64,000 nucleotides of DNA. It comes from VRUE01 sp035318745. Lineage in GTDB: Bacteria; Actinomycetota; Thermoleophilia; Solirubrobacterales; 70-9. The translations under genes and the position numbers were made by a program. The notes under the pieces were generated by a model. That model worked only from the letters and a program-made list of their open reading frames with translations, was not told the DNA's origin and searched no databases. Below are positions 45,294 to 52,607 of this stretch, one piece after another. Position 1 is the stretch's first letter. Each line of letters begins with the position of its first letter. The stretch is taken from NCBI GenBank assembly GCA_035318745.1, contig DATHEA010000019.1, positions 1 to 64,000 on the forward strand, in the 5' to 3' direction.

Positions 45294-46576
45294 TATCTCG
45301 ATACACCCGCAAGGAGATAGGCGAGGTCTGGTCCCAGCAGCGCAAGCTCGAGTGCTGGCTCGAGGTCGAGCTGGCGGCCACCGAGGCCTGGGCCGAGGAG
45401 GGCGCCGTGCCGTCCGAGGCGGCGGAGGCGGCGCGGGCGAATGCTGCCTTCACGGTCGAGGCAGTGGCGGAGCGCGAGCGGGTCACCGACCACGACGTCG
45501 CCGCGTTCGTCGACGTCGTTGCCCAGTCGGTTGGCGAGCACGGGCGCTGGATCCATTACGGCCTCACCTCCTCCGACGTGCTCGACACGGCGCTGGCGCT
45601 GCAGCTGGGCCAGGCCGGTGAGATCGTCCTTGCCTCCGCCCGTGCCTACCGCGACGCCCTGATCGAGCGGGCGCTGGAGCAGCGCGACACGCTCTGCGTC
45701 GGCCGCACCCACGGAGTCCACGCCGAGCCGACGACCTTCGGCCTGCGCCTCGCCGGCTTCGCCTTCGAGGCCGACCGCAACCTCGCCCGGCTGACCGACG
45801 CCTTCGAGCAGCTGCGCTTCGGCAAGCTCTCCGGTGCGGTCGGGACCTACGCCTCGGTGCCGCCGGCGGTCGAGGCGCGGGTTATGGAGCGGCTGGGGCT
45901 GCAGCGCGAGGATGTCGCCACCCAGGTCATCCCGCGCGACCGCCACGCGGTCCTGACCTCGCGAATCGCGATCGCCGGCGCCGGCCTCGAGCGCTTCGCC
46001 ACCGAGGTCCGCAACCTGCAGCGCACCGAGGTGCGCGAGGTCGAGGAGCCTTTCGCCGCCGGCCAGAAGGGCTCCTCGGCAATGCCACACAAGCGCAACC
46101 CGATCCGCACCGAGCGGATCACCGGCCTGGCCCGGGTGCTGCGCGGCTACGCCCAGACCGGCCTCGAGAACGTCGCCCTCTGGCACGAGCGCGACATCTC
46201 CCACTCCGGCGCCGAGCGGGTGATCCTGCCCGACGCGACGATCGGCCTCGACTACATGCAGGACCTGGCGACCAAGGTCGCGGCGGAAATGACGATCCGC
46301 ACCGAGCGGATGAAGGAGAACCTCGAGCTGACCCACGGCGCCCTCTTCAGCCAGCGCGCCCTGACCGCCCTGGTCGAGTCCGGCCTCAGCCGCGACGACG
46401 CCTACCGCGTGGTCCAGGAGAACGCCCAGCGCGCCTGGGATACGGGGATGCACTTCCGCGAGCTGCTCGCCGTAGCCGCTCCCGACCTGGATCTCGACGC
46501 GGTCTTCGACTACGGCGCCTACCTCGGCCACATCCCGGTGATCTTCGAGCGCTTGGAAGCGCTGCGCGACTACTAA
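45290..46576 (+). CDS. purB: Adenylosuccinate lyase
   Basis: 428 residues from a TTG overlapping the purE stop. ISRYTRKEIGEVWSQQRKLE, VDVVAQSVGEHGRWIHYGLT (S-S-D follows), CVGRTHGVHAEPTTFGLRLA and the signature GSSAMPHKRNPIRTERI define PurB. It acts at two steps (SAICAR and adenylosuccinate cleavage). A diverged copy of its 3' end recurs at 47595-47690. Confidence 0.95.
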   Translation: MISRYTRKEIGEVWSQQRKLECWLEVELAATEAWAEEGAVPSEAAEAARANAAFTVEAVAERERVTDHDVAAFVDVVAQSVGEHGRWIHYGLTSSDVLDTALALQLGQAGEIVLASARAYRDALIERALEQRDTLCVGRTHGVHAEPTTFGLRLAGFAFEADRNLARLTDAFEQLRFGKLSGAVGTYASVPPAVEARVMERLGLQREDVATQVIPRDRHAVLTSRIAIAGAGLERFATEVRNLQRTEVREVEEPFAAGQKGSSAMPHKRNPIRTERITGLARVLRGYAQTGLENVALWHERDISHSGAERVILPDATIGLDYMQDLATKVAAEMTIRTERMKENLELTHGALFSQRALTALVESGLSRDDAYRVVQENAQRAWDTGMHFRELLAVAAPDLDLDAVFDYGAYLGHIPVIFERLEALRDY

Positions 46577-46581
46577 CGGCT

Positions 46582-46600
46582 GCGGGCTGCGGAAGCCCGC
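46582..46600 (+). terminator. Hairpin after purB
   Basis: GCGGGCT-GCGGA-AGCCCGC, perfect 7-bp stem, 6 nt after the purB stop. There is no U-tract. A second dyad, CATGAGGAA/TTCCTCATG (46616-46624 and 46636-46644), includes the start codon of the next gene and could hide it in RNA. Confidence 0.5.
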
Positions 46601-46641
46601 ACGATTCTGGACTGCCATGAGGAACCTGGGAACCTTTCCTC

Positions 46642-47562
46642 ATGACCATCATTTTGGCGCTCTCCAATCTGGACCAGTGCGTCCATATCGCTGATCGTCA
46701 GCTAACTGATGAGCGCGGGAGGCCATGCGTTCTTCCGGAGAACAAGGCGACCGTTATCAGGCTTGCAGATGCCCGATTGATCTGCGGATTTTCGGGGCTG
46801 GCACGGGCCGGCCGGTTCCGGATTGGGGACTGGCTTCCCAACGCCCTACTCCGCGCTGCCCAGCCCGATCACTTTGCGCATCAGACCATCGAGCGATTTA
46901 CCGAGGAGATCAACAAGAGATTCAAAGAACCCGATATTCAACGGGTTGCACGCGAGAACCGTCGGCTCTCTTTCTTATTCACTGGATACCGAGATGGTGC
47001 CCCACCACCCAACTTCATCGCCGCTGTGGTGACGAACTTCGAGAACTTCGATACCGAGGAAGACGAGATGCCATGGGACGAGTTTCAGGCGATCTATTGG
47101 AGTGCAAAGAAAGATGCTGGCGAGGGCTTCGCCTCGATCCGTTGGACGGGTCAATGGACGGCGATGACCGACGCGGATCTTGAGCGGGCAATGCGGGTCC
47201 TTACAGAAAGGCGGCAGCCAGAGGCAATTGTCGATGTCGGGGTCGGAATCGTTCGGGAAATGGCCAAGAGACCGGAGGCCAGAGGGACGATAGGGAGTGA
47301 TTTACATTCGGTCATCTTGCCCGTCCATCCGCCGGAAGGCTTGAAGCACGCTCCAGCCAGCGGACACCATCCTCTCGGAGCCAGCCACAGCTACTCCTGG
47401 GTAAACCAGGTGACCTCATTGCCAGACAGGCAATTTGCCGTCAGTGACCTAGTTTTGAAGGCACCCAGCTCCAGTTCACCACTTGCCGTTCAAAAGGTCG
47501 GTCGAAACAAGCGATGCCCATGCGGAAGCGGGAAAAGGTACAAGGATTGCCATGGTGTTTGA
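46642..47562 (+). CDS. Unknown protein with C-terminal SEC-C zinc motif
   Basis: 306 residues. The N-terminal half (IILALSNLDQCVHIADRQLT, ARLICGFSGLARAGRFRIGD, ENRRLSFLFTGYRDG) has an Ntn-hydrolase/proteasome-like strand pattern without a processed N-terminal Thr or Cys being obvious. The C-terminus has RNKRCPCGSGKRYKDCHGV, a SEC-C metal-binding motif. Codon use is less GC-biased than in the flanking pur genes. It is bracketed by the purB end and a copy of that end, so it was probably inserted. Confidence 0.7.
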   Translation: MTIILALSNLDQCVHIADRQLTDERGRPCVLPENKATVIRLADARLICGFSGLARAGRFRIGDWLPNALLRAAQPDHFAHQTIERFTEEINKRFKEPDIQRVARENRRLSFLFTGYRDGAPPPNFIAAVVTNFENFDTEEDEMPWDEFQAIYWSAKKDAGEGFASIRWTGQWTAMTDADLERAMRVLTERRQPEAIVDVGVGIVREMAKRPEARGTIGSDLHSVILPVHPPEGLKHAPASGHHPLGASHSYSWVNQVTSLPDRQFAVSDLVLKAPSSSSPLAVQKVGRNKRCPCGSGKRYKDCHGV

Positions 47563-47594
47563 GAATTCGTAAAGGCGTTGCTCGCTGTGTCGAT

Positions 47595-47690
47595 CTCCTC
47601 GCCGACGCCCCCCGATCTAGATCGCGACACCGGCTTGACGACAACGCCTACCTGAGCCACGGCCCGGCGATCTTCGAGCGGCTGGACTAG
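47595..47690 (+). pseudogene. Diverged duplicate of the purB 3' end
   Basis: The DNA reads as LLADAP, then in the next frame DLDRDTGL, then DNAYLSHGPAIFERLD-stop. This matches the purB C-terminus LLAVAAPDLDLDAVFDYGAY to IFERLEALR. At least one frameshift is present. There is no start. It is a relic of a recombination or insertion at the purB 3' end. Confidence 0.7.
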
Positions 47691-48128
47691 TTATTTACCT
47701 ATCCGCGCGGGGAGCACGCCAAGGGCGCGCCACAACTCCTGCGTATCTCCGACCACCCACGCCTCCTCGATCAGATCGCCGTCGAGACGGAAGAAGCTGG
47801 CGCCCCCGTACTCGACTCGGGCGCCGGTCGGCTTGAGGTCTCCGAGCAAACCGCGATGGGTACCTGTCCAGGTCATGCGGGTCACCACTCGATCTCCATC
47901 GGAGATGACTTCGTCGATGCGGTTGTGCCAGTCGGGGAAAGCCGCCCGTACATCTTCGACGTAGCACTTGAACTCATCCCGCCCCTCACAGACCCTGCCG
48001 AGCGATCCGCGGAAGAGGACAGCCTCAGAGACGATCTCGTCAGCCACATCGACGCGCCAGCAATTCCACAGCTCCTCATAGAAGCGATGGATGACGGCTT
48101 CGTTCTTCGATTCCGGACTGGCGTTCAC
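47691..48128 (-). CDS. SnoaL-like/ester-cyclase family protein
   Basis: 145 residues from a GTG. NEAVIHRFYEELWNCWRVDV, RGSLGRVCEGRDEFKCYVED, VRAAFPDWHNRIDEVISDGD, VVTRMTWTGTHRGLLGDLKP, ARVEYGGASFFRLDGDLIEE follow the SnoaL/NTF2-like fold of polyketide cyclase-like proteins. Substrate unknown. It ends exactly at the purB relic. Confidence 0.85.
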   Translation of the reverse strand: MNASPESKNEAVIHRFYEELWNCWRVDVADEIVSEAVLFRGSLGRVCEGRDEFKCYVEDVRAAFPDWHNRIDEVISDGDRVVTRMTWTGTHRGLLGDLKPTGARVEYGGASFFRLDGDLIEEAWVVGDTQELWRALGVLPARIGK

Positions 48129-48226
48129 GTCGTGCCTACACTAGAAAGATGGCGAGGTCGGCTCCGAGAGCCTGATCGAGCACCGACGGAGCGGCGCAAC
48201 CCACCTATTGCGCTTTCGATCAGGAC

Positions 48227-48415
48227 ATCCGAACGCGGGGGCGGCTGGAGGACATCGTCGGAGCGGAGCGTGAGCGCTGCGCCTTTCTCGACCTCACGCT
48301 GACGGAAGGCTGCTGCGATCTGACGCTGAAAGTCGCGGCGCCGGAGGCAGGACAGGCGACCGCCGATGGCTTCGCACTGGCGTTCGGTGCAACGCGCGCG
48401 ATCAGACCGGGATAA
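48227..48415 (+). pseudogene. C-terminal fragment of a small Cys-containing protein
   Basis: The frame encodes IRTRGRLEDIVGAERERCAF, then LDLTLTEGCCDLTLKVAAPE, then a short tail to TAA. This resembles the conserved end of small actinobacterial proteins with a L-x-x-L-x-x-x-E-x-x-C-C-x-F-L-x-F motif. No start codon lies in frame, and related sequence upstream (about 48150-48215) is in another frame. It overlaps the vapC 3' end by 14 nt. Confidence 0.45.
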
Positions 48416-48815
48416 CGGTCAGACCGGCTACGCCGTTGAGGGCATCGAAGTCGCCGTCCTGGGTTAGGACAGGGATCTCTTGTGCCGCGGCGGTCGCGGC
48501 AATCCACATGTCGTTGACTCTGACCTTTTGTTCGGAAGCGCGCGCATAAGCTCGCATTTGCGCCCACGCCCGGGACACGGCCTCGTCGACTGGAAGCGAG
48601 ACGATGCGATTCGCGAGCTCGAAAGTCGCCAACCGCCGGTCGCGCGTCTCGATGTTCTCCGCAGCGAAGATGCCAACCCGTAACTCCGCCTTCGTCACCA
48701 CCGAGATCGCGACGGTCTCGGGTATCGCCTCCGTGCGAAGCGACCTGCCGCTCTCGATTGCGATGAGAACCGAGGTGTCGAGGAGGCCTCGCGAGTCTTC
48801 CTGGCTGCTTACCAC
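48402..48815 (-). CDS. vapC: VapC-type PIN-domain toxin
   Basis: 137 residues. The PIN active-site acids are D in GLLDTSVLIAIESG, E in VTKAELRVGIFAAEN, D in VRVNDMWIAATAA and D in VLTQDGDFDAL. It is a predicted Mg-dependent RNase that cleaves tRNA or other RNA. It overlaps the antitoxin by 7 nt, the standard vapBC arrangement. Confidence 0.9.
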   Translation of the reverse strand: MVSSQEDSRGLLDTSVLIAIESGRSLRTEAIPETVAISVVTKAELRVGIFAAENIETRDRRLATFELANRIVSLPVDEAVSRAWAQMRAYARASEQKVRVNDMWIAATAAAQEIPVLTQDGDFDALNGVAGLTVIPV

Positions 48816-49075
48816 AGTCGATCGAGGCCGTCTTCGGCAATCGTTTCACCCGCGATGCGCTTCAGATCGTCTCGCAAGCCCGGATCGGCAGAATGCGTTT
48901 TAAGCAACTCGACTAGTTCGTCGCGTGGCATCCAGCGTGGCTCACGGAGTCGATGAGGCACGACCTCGGCCACGGGCTTCCCTCGCTTCGTGATCACGAT
49001 CGACTCGCCCCCCTCGACGCGGCGCAGGACGCCGGCGGTGTCGTTTCTCAACTCCCTCATGGCGACTTCTACCAT
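48809..49075 (-). CDS. vapB: VapB antitoxin (Phd/YefM family)
   Basis: 88 residues. MVEVAMRELRNDTAGVLRRV then EGGESIVITKRGKPVAEVVP is the Phd/YefM N-terminal DNA-binding fold, and the C-terminus (DPGLRDDLKRIAGETIAED) would wrap the toxin. It probably autoregulates the operon with VapC. Confidence 0.9.
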   Translation of the reverse strand: MVEVAMRELRNDTAGVLRRVEGGESIVITKRGKPVAEVVPHRLREPRWMPRDELVELLKTHSADPGLRDDLKRIAGETIAEDGLDRLW

Positions 49076-49131
49076 TGTGCTACGAGCGTAGCATCTGTTC
49101 CGGCAGAGCCGCCCGAGTAGGATCTGCGGCC

Positions 49132-49428
49132 GTGATCCTCTACACCTGCGGGCAGAAGAAAACGGGGCCGGCGTTTGCGCATCCGTGCGCGAAGGCGGCT
49201 AAGGCGCTCGATGCGGCCGGGTACAAGTACGAGCTGCGTACGGTGGGCGGCTACCGGTTGATGCCCTGGACCTGGGGTGGGCGCGACGAGGAGCGAGCGG
49301 AGATCAAGAGGCTGAGCGGCACCAACGAGGTGCCGATCCTGATCCTCGACGACGGCGAGGTCGTCTCCGGCTCGAGCGTCATCGCCCGCTGGGCCGGCGA
49401 GCACCCGGCGGCACGTGCCGCAAGTTAG
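49132..49428 (+). CDS. Glutaredoxin/GST N-terminal thioredoxin-fold protein
   Basis: 98 residues from a GTG at 49132. VILYTCGQKKTGPAFAHPCA, then DAAGYKYELRTVGGYRLMPW, then TNEVPILILDDGEVVSGSSV and IARWAGEH follow the beta-alpha-beta ... beta-beta-alpha order with cis-Pro (VPIL) of a thioredoxin fold. The C-x-x-x-K centre lacks a C-x-x-C pair. Only the N-terminal domain of a GST is present. Function unknown. Confidence 0.8.
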   Translation: MILYTCGQKKTGPAFAHPCAKAAKALDAAGYKYELRTVGGYRLMPWTWGGRDEERAEIKRLSGTNEVPILILDDGEVVSGSSVIARWAGEHPAARAAS

Positions 49429-49459
49429 CGGCCCATATGGGTACTCAACTTCCGGCACG
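49414..49459. terminator. Nested dyad between convergent genes
   Basis: CGTGCCGCAAGTT (49414-49426) pairs with AACTTCCGGCACG (49447-49459), 12 of 13, around the perfect palindrome CCCATATGGG (49432-49441). It overlaps the stop of the thioredoxin-fold gene and lies 12 nt from the P450 stop. Likely a two-way terminator. Confidence 0.55.
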
Positions 49460-49470
49460 TCTACGGAAGC

Positions 49471-50808
49471 TCAGGCAGCGACTAGCTCTGGTTCGCGTGC
49501 CGGGTGGCGTGCGTTGAGGACGACCGGGGTGCCGTCCTTCGGCGAGAGGGTGATGTTGCGGCGACCGATCTTCTCCGGCCTCGGGTTGGCCTTGCGCAGC
49601 TCACAGCGGGTCAGCACCTCGCGCAGGACGATCCGCATCTCGAACTCGGCGAAGGAGGCGCCGAGGCAACGGCGGATGCCGCCTCCGAAGGGGATCCAGG
49701 CGTAGGTGTCGGGTTGGTCCTCGAGGAAGCGCTCGGGACGGAAGGCGAAAGGCTCGGGGTAGGCGTCGGCGCGGGTGTGGGCGAGCCAGATCGCCGGCGT
49801 GACGTCGGTCCCGGCCGGCAGGGTGAGGCCGTCGGCCTCGAGATCCTTGGCGAGGCGGCGCCCGGCCAGCGGCACCACCGGCCGCAATCGCAGCGACTCG
49901 CTGATCGTCGCCCGCAGGTAGTCGTCCTCGCCCGCCTCGAGCGATTCGCGCAGGCGGGCAAGCTCGCGCGGGTGGCGCAGCAGCAGGTCGAAGGTCCAGG
50001 CGAGGGCCGTCGCCGTAGTCTCGTGGCCGGCGAGCAGCAACGTCATCAGCTGGTCGCGCAGGTCGGTGTCGCTCATCGCCTCGCCGTCCTCGAAACGGGC
50101 CTGCATCAGCTGCGAGAGGATGTCGTCGCGCTCCTCCAGATCGTCCTTCGAGCGGTGCTCGGCGATCTCGGCGTAGAGCAGCTCGTCGACCGCCTTCAGC
50201 TGGGCCACGAATCTCGTCCAGGGCCCACGACCGCCGAAGCGCCGGGAGGCCAGGCCGATCAGCTGGGTGAAGGGCGACGCGGTTTCCTCCAGCAGTTGCG
50301 TCAGCACGACGCGCAGTTGCTCCAATCGCGGCCCCTCGGCGACGCCGAAGACGACGCGGAGGATGACCTCCAACGTCATCGCCTGCATGTGTGGGTGGAT
50401 CGCGAACTCCTCGCCGAGCGGCCAGGAGTCGATCTCGGCGTCGACGATCTCACTGACGATCGGCTCGTAGGAGCGCATCCGCTCGCCGTGGAAGGCGGGC
50501 AGCATCACTTTGCGATGGGCGAGGTGGTCTGCGCCCTCGATCACCAGCACCGAGCGCGCGCCGACAACCGGGGTCAGCACCACCTCGCGACCGGGCGGGA
50601 GACCGTGCGAGCGCTCGGTATAGAGGGCCTTGATCGCCGCCGGATCGGAGATCATCACCATCGGCCGCTCGAAGCTGAGGAACTTGACGCTGAACGAATC
50701 GCCGTACTTCTCCCGACACTCCTGCATGAAGGGCAGCGGCCGGAACGACCAGCGCAGGGTCTGCACCAGTGGAGAGCTCTTGGGTTCCGGAGGAAGCATC
50801 GCGCGCAT
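49471..50808 (-). CDS. Cytochrome P450
   Basis: 445 residues from the ATG at 50808. The I-helix is LAGHETTATALAWTFDLLLR, the K-helix E-x-x-R is ESLRLRPVVPL, PERFLEDQPDTYAWIPFGGG leads to the haem Cys in RRCLGASFAEFEMRI. It is a monooxygenase of the CYP110/CYP4-like broad group. Substrate unknown. It is divergent from purC with a 58-nt gap and is not obviously related to purine synthesis. Confidence 0.93.
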   Translation of the reverse strand: MRAMLPPEPKSSPLVQTLRWSFRPLPFMQECREKYGDSFSVKFLSFERPMVMISDPAAIKALYTERSHGLPPGREVVLTPVVGARSVLVIEGADHLAHRKVMLPAFHGERMRSYEPIVSEIVDAEIDSWPLGEEFAIHPHMQAMTLEVILRVVFGVAEGPRLEQLRVVLTQLLEETASPFTQLIGLASRRFGGRGPWTRFVAQLKAVDELLYAEIAEHRSKDDLEERDDILSQLMQARFEDGEAMSDTDLRDQLMTLLLAGHETTATALAWTFDLLLRHPRELARLRESLEAGEDDYLRATISESLRLRPVVPLAGRRLAKDLEADGLTLPAGTDVTPAIWLAHTRADAYPEPFAFRPERFLEDQPDTYAWIPFGGGIRRCLGASFAEFEMRIVLREVLTRCELRKANPRPEKIGRRNITLSPKDGTPVVLNARHPAREPELVAA

Positions 50809-50866
50809 AGGTTCGCAGACGCAGCCGCAAAGGCCCTCCGCTTCGCCGATGGTTAGCATCGGCTTA

Positions 50867-51715
50867 ATGCCAGCGGTTGCCGACCTGAAGCTCCATTCCT
50901 CGGGCAAGGTGCGCGAGATCTACGAGTGGGAGGACGACCTGTTGATGGTCGCCTCGGACCGGATCTCGATCTACGACGTGGTGATGCCGACGCCGATCCC
51001 CGACAAGGGGAAGGTGCTGAACCGGATCTCGGAATTCTGGTTCGAGCTGACCGGCGACATCGTCCCCAACCACTTCCTCTCCGCTGACGTTCCCGAGGAA
51101 GCGATGGAACGCGGGATGCGGGTGCGGCGGCTGGAGATGTACCCGGTCGAGTGCGTCGTCCGCGGCTACCTCTCCGGCTCGGGCTGGAAAGAATACAAGG
51201 CCGGCGGCGCGGTCTGTGGGATCGAGCTGCCGCCCAACCTGCTCGAGTCCGACAAGCTGCCGGAGCCGATCTTCACCCCGGCGACCAAGGCCGAGATCGG
51301 CGACCACGACGAGAACGTCGACTTCGAGCGGGCGGCGGAGATCGTCGGCGACCGGGCGCTGATGGAGGAGTTGCGGCGGATCTCGATCGAGGTCTACCAG
51401 CGCGGCGCCGAGCACGCGGCCGAGCGGGGGATCATCCTCGCCGACACCAAGTTCGAGTTCGGCAGCCATGCCGGCGCGGAGATTGTCCTCGGCGACGAGG
51501 TTCTCACCCCCGACTCCTCTCGCTTCTGGCCGGCCGATCGCTACGCACCGGGAAAGACGCAGCCGTCCTTCGACAAGCAGTTCGTGCGCGACTGGGCCGA
51601 CGCCGCCGGCTGGGACCACAAGCCGCCGGCGCCCGAGCTGCCTGCCGACGTGATCGAGCAGACGCGGGCCAAGTACGTCGAGGCCTACGAGCGGATCACG
51701 GAGCGCTCGTTCTAG
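50867..51715 (+). CDS. purC: SAICAR synthetase
   Basis: 282 residues from ATG 50867. LKLHSSGKVREIYEWEDDLL, VASDRISIYDVVMPTPIPDK, PVECVVRGYLSGSGWKEYKA, GIILADTKFEFGSHAGAEIV and EVLTPDSSRFWPADRYAPGK match PurC. It adds aspartate to CAIR. The TAG overlaps the purS GTG. Confidence 0.95.
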   Translation: MPAVADLKLHSSGKVREIYEWEDDLLMVASDRISIYDVVMPTPIPDKGKVLNRISEFWFELTGDIVPNHFLSADVPEEAMERGMRVRRLEMYPVECVVRGYLSGSGWKEYKAGGAVCGIELPPNLLESDKLPEPIFTPATKAEIGDHDENVDFERAAEIVGDRALMEELRRISIEVYQRGAEHAAERGIILADTKFEFGSHAGAEIVLGDEVLTPDSSRFWPADRYAPGKTQPSFDKQFVRDWADAAGWDHKPPAPELPADVIEQTRAKYVEAYERITERSF

Positions 51716-51948
51716 TGGCGAAAGCGAGGGTCCTGATCCGGCCGAAGGAGGGGATCCTCGACCCCCAGGGCAAGGCGGTCGAGCGGGCGCTGCCCGCGCT
51801 CGGCTTCGAAGGGATCGAGCACGTGCGAGTCGGGCGGATGGTCGAGCTGGAGGCGGAGGACCCGGCGCGGCTGACGGAGCTCTGCGAGAAGCTGCTCGCC
51901 AACCCGCTGATCGAGGACTTCGAGATAGAGAGCATCGACGGCGCCTGA
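51715..51948 (+). CDS. purS: FGAM synthase subunit PurS
   Basis: 77 residues from a GTG overlapping the purC stop. AKARVLIRPKEGILDPQGKA, VERALPALGFEGIEHVRVGR and CEKLLANPLIEDFEIESID are typical PurS. It bridges PurL and PurQ in the three-part enzyme of Gram-positives. Confidence 0.94.
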   Translation: MAKARVLIRPKEGILDPQGKAVERALPALGFEGIEHVRVGRMVELEAEDPARLTELCEKLLANPLIEDFEIESIDGA

Positions 51949-52607
51949 TGCTCTGGGGCGTCGTCCAGTTCCCCGGCTCCTGCGACGAGCGGGACGCCCT
52001 GCACGCCTGCGAGCTGAGTGGCGAGGCGAGGCTGATCTGGCACGAAGAGCGCGACCTGGACGGCGTCGACGCCGTCGTCGTCCCCGGCGGCTTCTCCTAC
52101 GGCGACTACCTGCGGGCGGGGGCGATCGCGCGCTACTCGCCGGCGATGGAGGCGGTGGCGGAGTTCGCCGCAGAGGGCGGGCCGGTGCTGGGGATCTGCA
52201 ACGGCTTCCAGGTCCTCTGCGAAGCGGGCCTGCTCCCCGGCGCCCTGCTGCTCAACGAGAGCATGCGCTTCGTCTGCCGCCAGGTCGAGTTGGTGACTGA
52301 AGGATTGTCCCCCCCAGAGGGTGGAGAATCCTTCCACGAGCGGCTGTCGATTCCGGCCAAGCACGGCGAAGGTCGCTACTGGGCGCCCGAGGAGATGCTT
52401 GACGCGATCGAGGCCGACGGGCAAGTGGCGTTCCGCTACGCGCCCGGGCAGAACCCCAACGGCTCGGCCCGCGACATCGCCGGTGTGCGCAACGCGGCCG
52501 GCAACGTGCTCGGCCTGATGCCCCACCCCGAGCACGCGGTCGACGCGATGACCGGGTCGACCGATGGGCTGCGCGTATTCGAAGCCGTTGCGGGGAGCCC
52601 GGCGTGA
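51948..52607 (+). CDS. purQ: FGAM synthase glutaminase subunit PurQ
   Basis: 219 residues, ATG overlapping the purS stop. LWGVVQFPGSCDERDALHAC, VVPGGFSYGDYLRAGAIARY, the nucleophile in GPVLGICNGFQVLCEAGLLP, and the catalytic His/Glu in GLMPHPEHAVD are present. Residues about 115-130 (EGLSPPEGGESFHE) are encoded by a short palindrome (AAGGATT at 52300, AATCCTT at 52327) and differ from the family. It supplies ammonia to PurL. Confidence 0.94.
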   Translation: MLWGVVQFPGSCDERDALHACELSGEARLIWHEERDLDGVDAVVVPGGFSYGDYLRAGAIARYSPAMEAVAEFAAEGGPVLGICNGFQVLCEAGLLPGALLLNESMRFVCRQVELVTEGLSPPEGGESFHERLSIPAKHGEGRYWAPEEMLDAIEADGQVAFRYAPGQNPNGSARDIAGVRNAAGNVLGLMPHPEHAVDAMTGSTDGLRVFEAVAGSPA

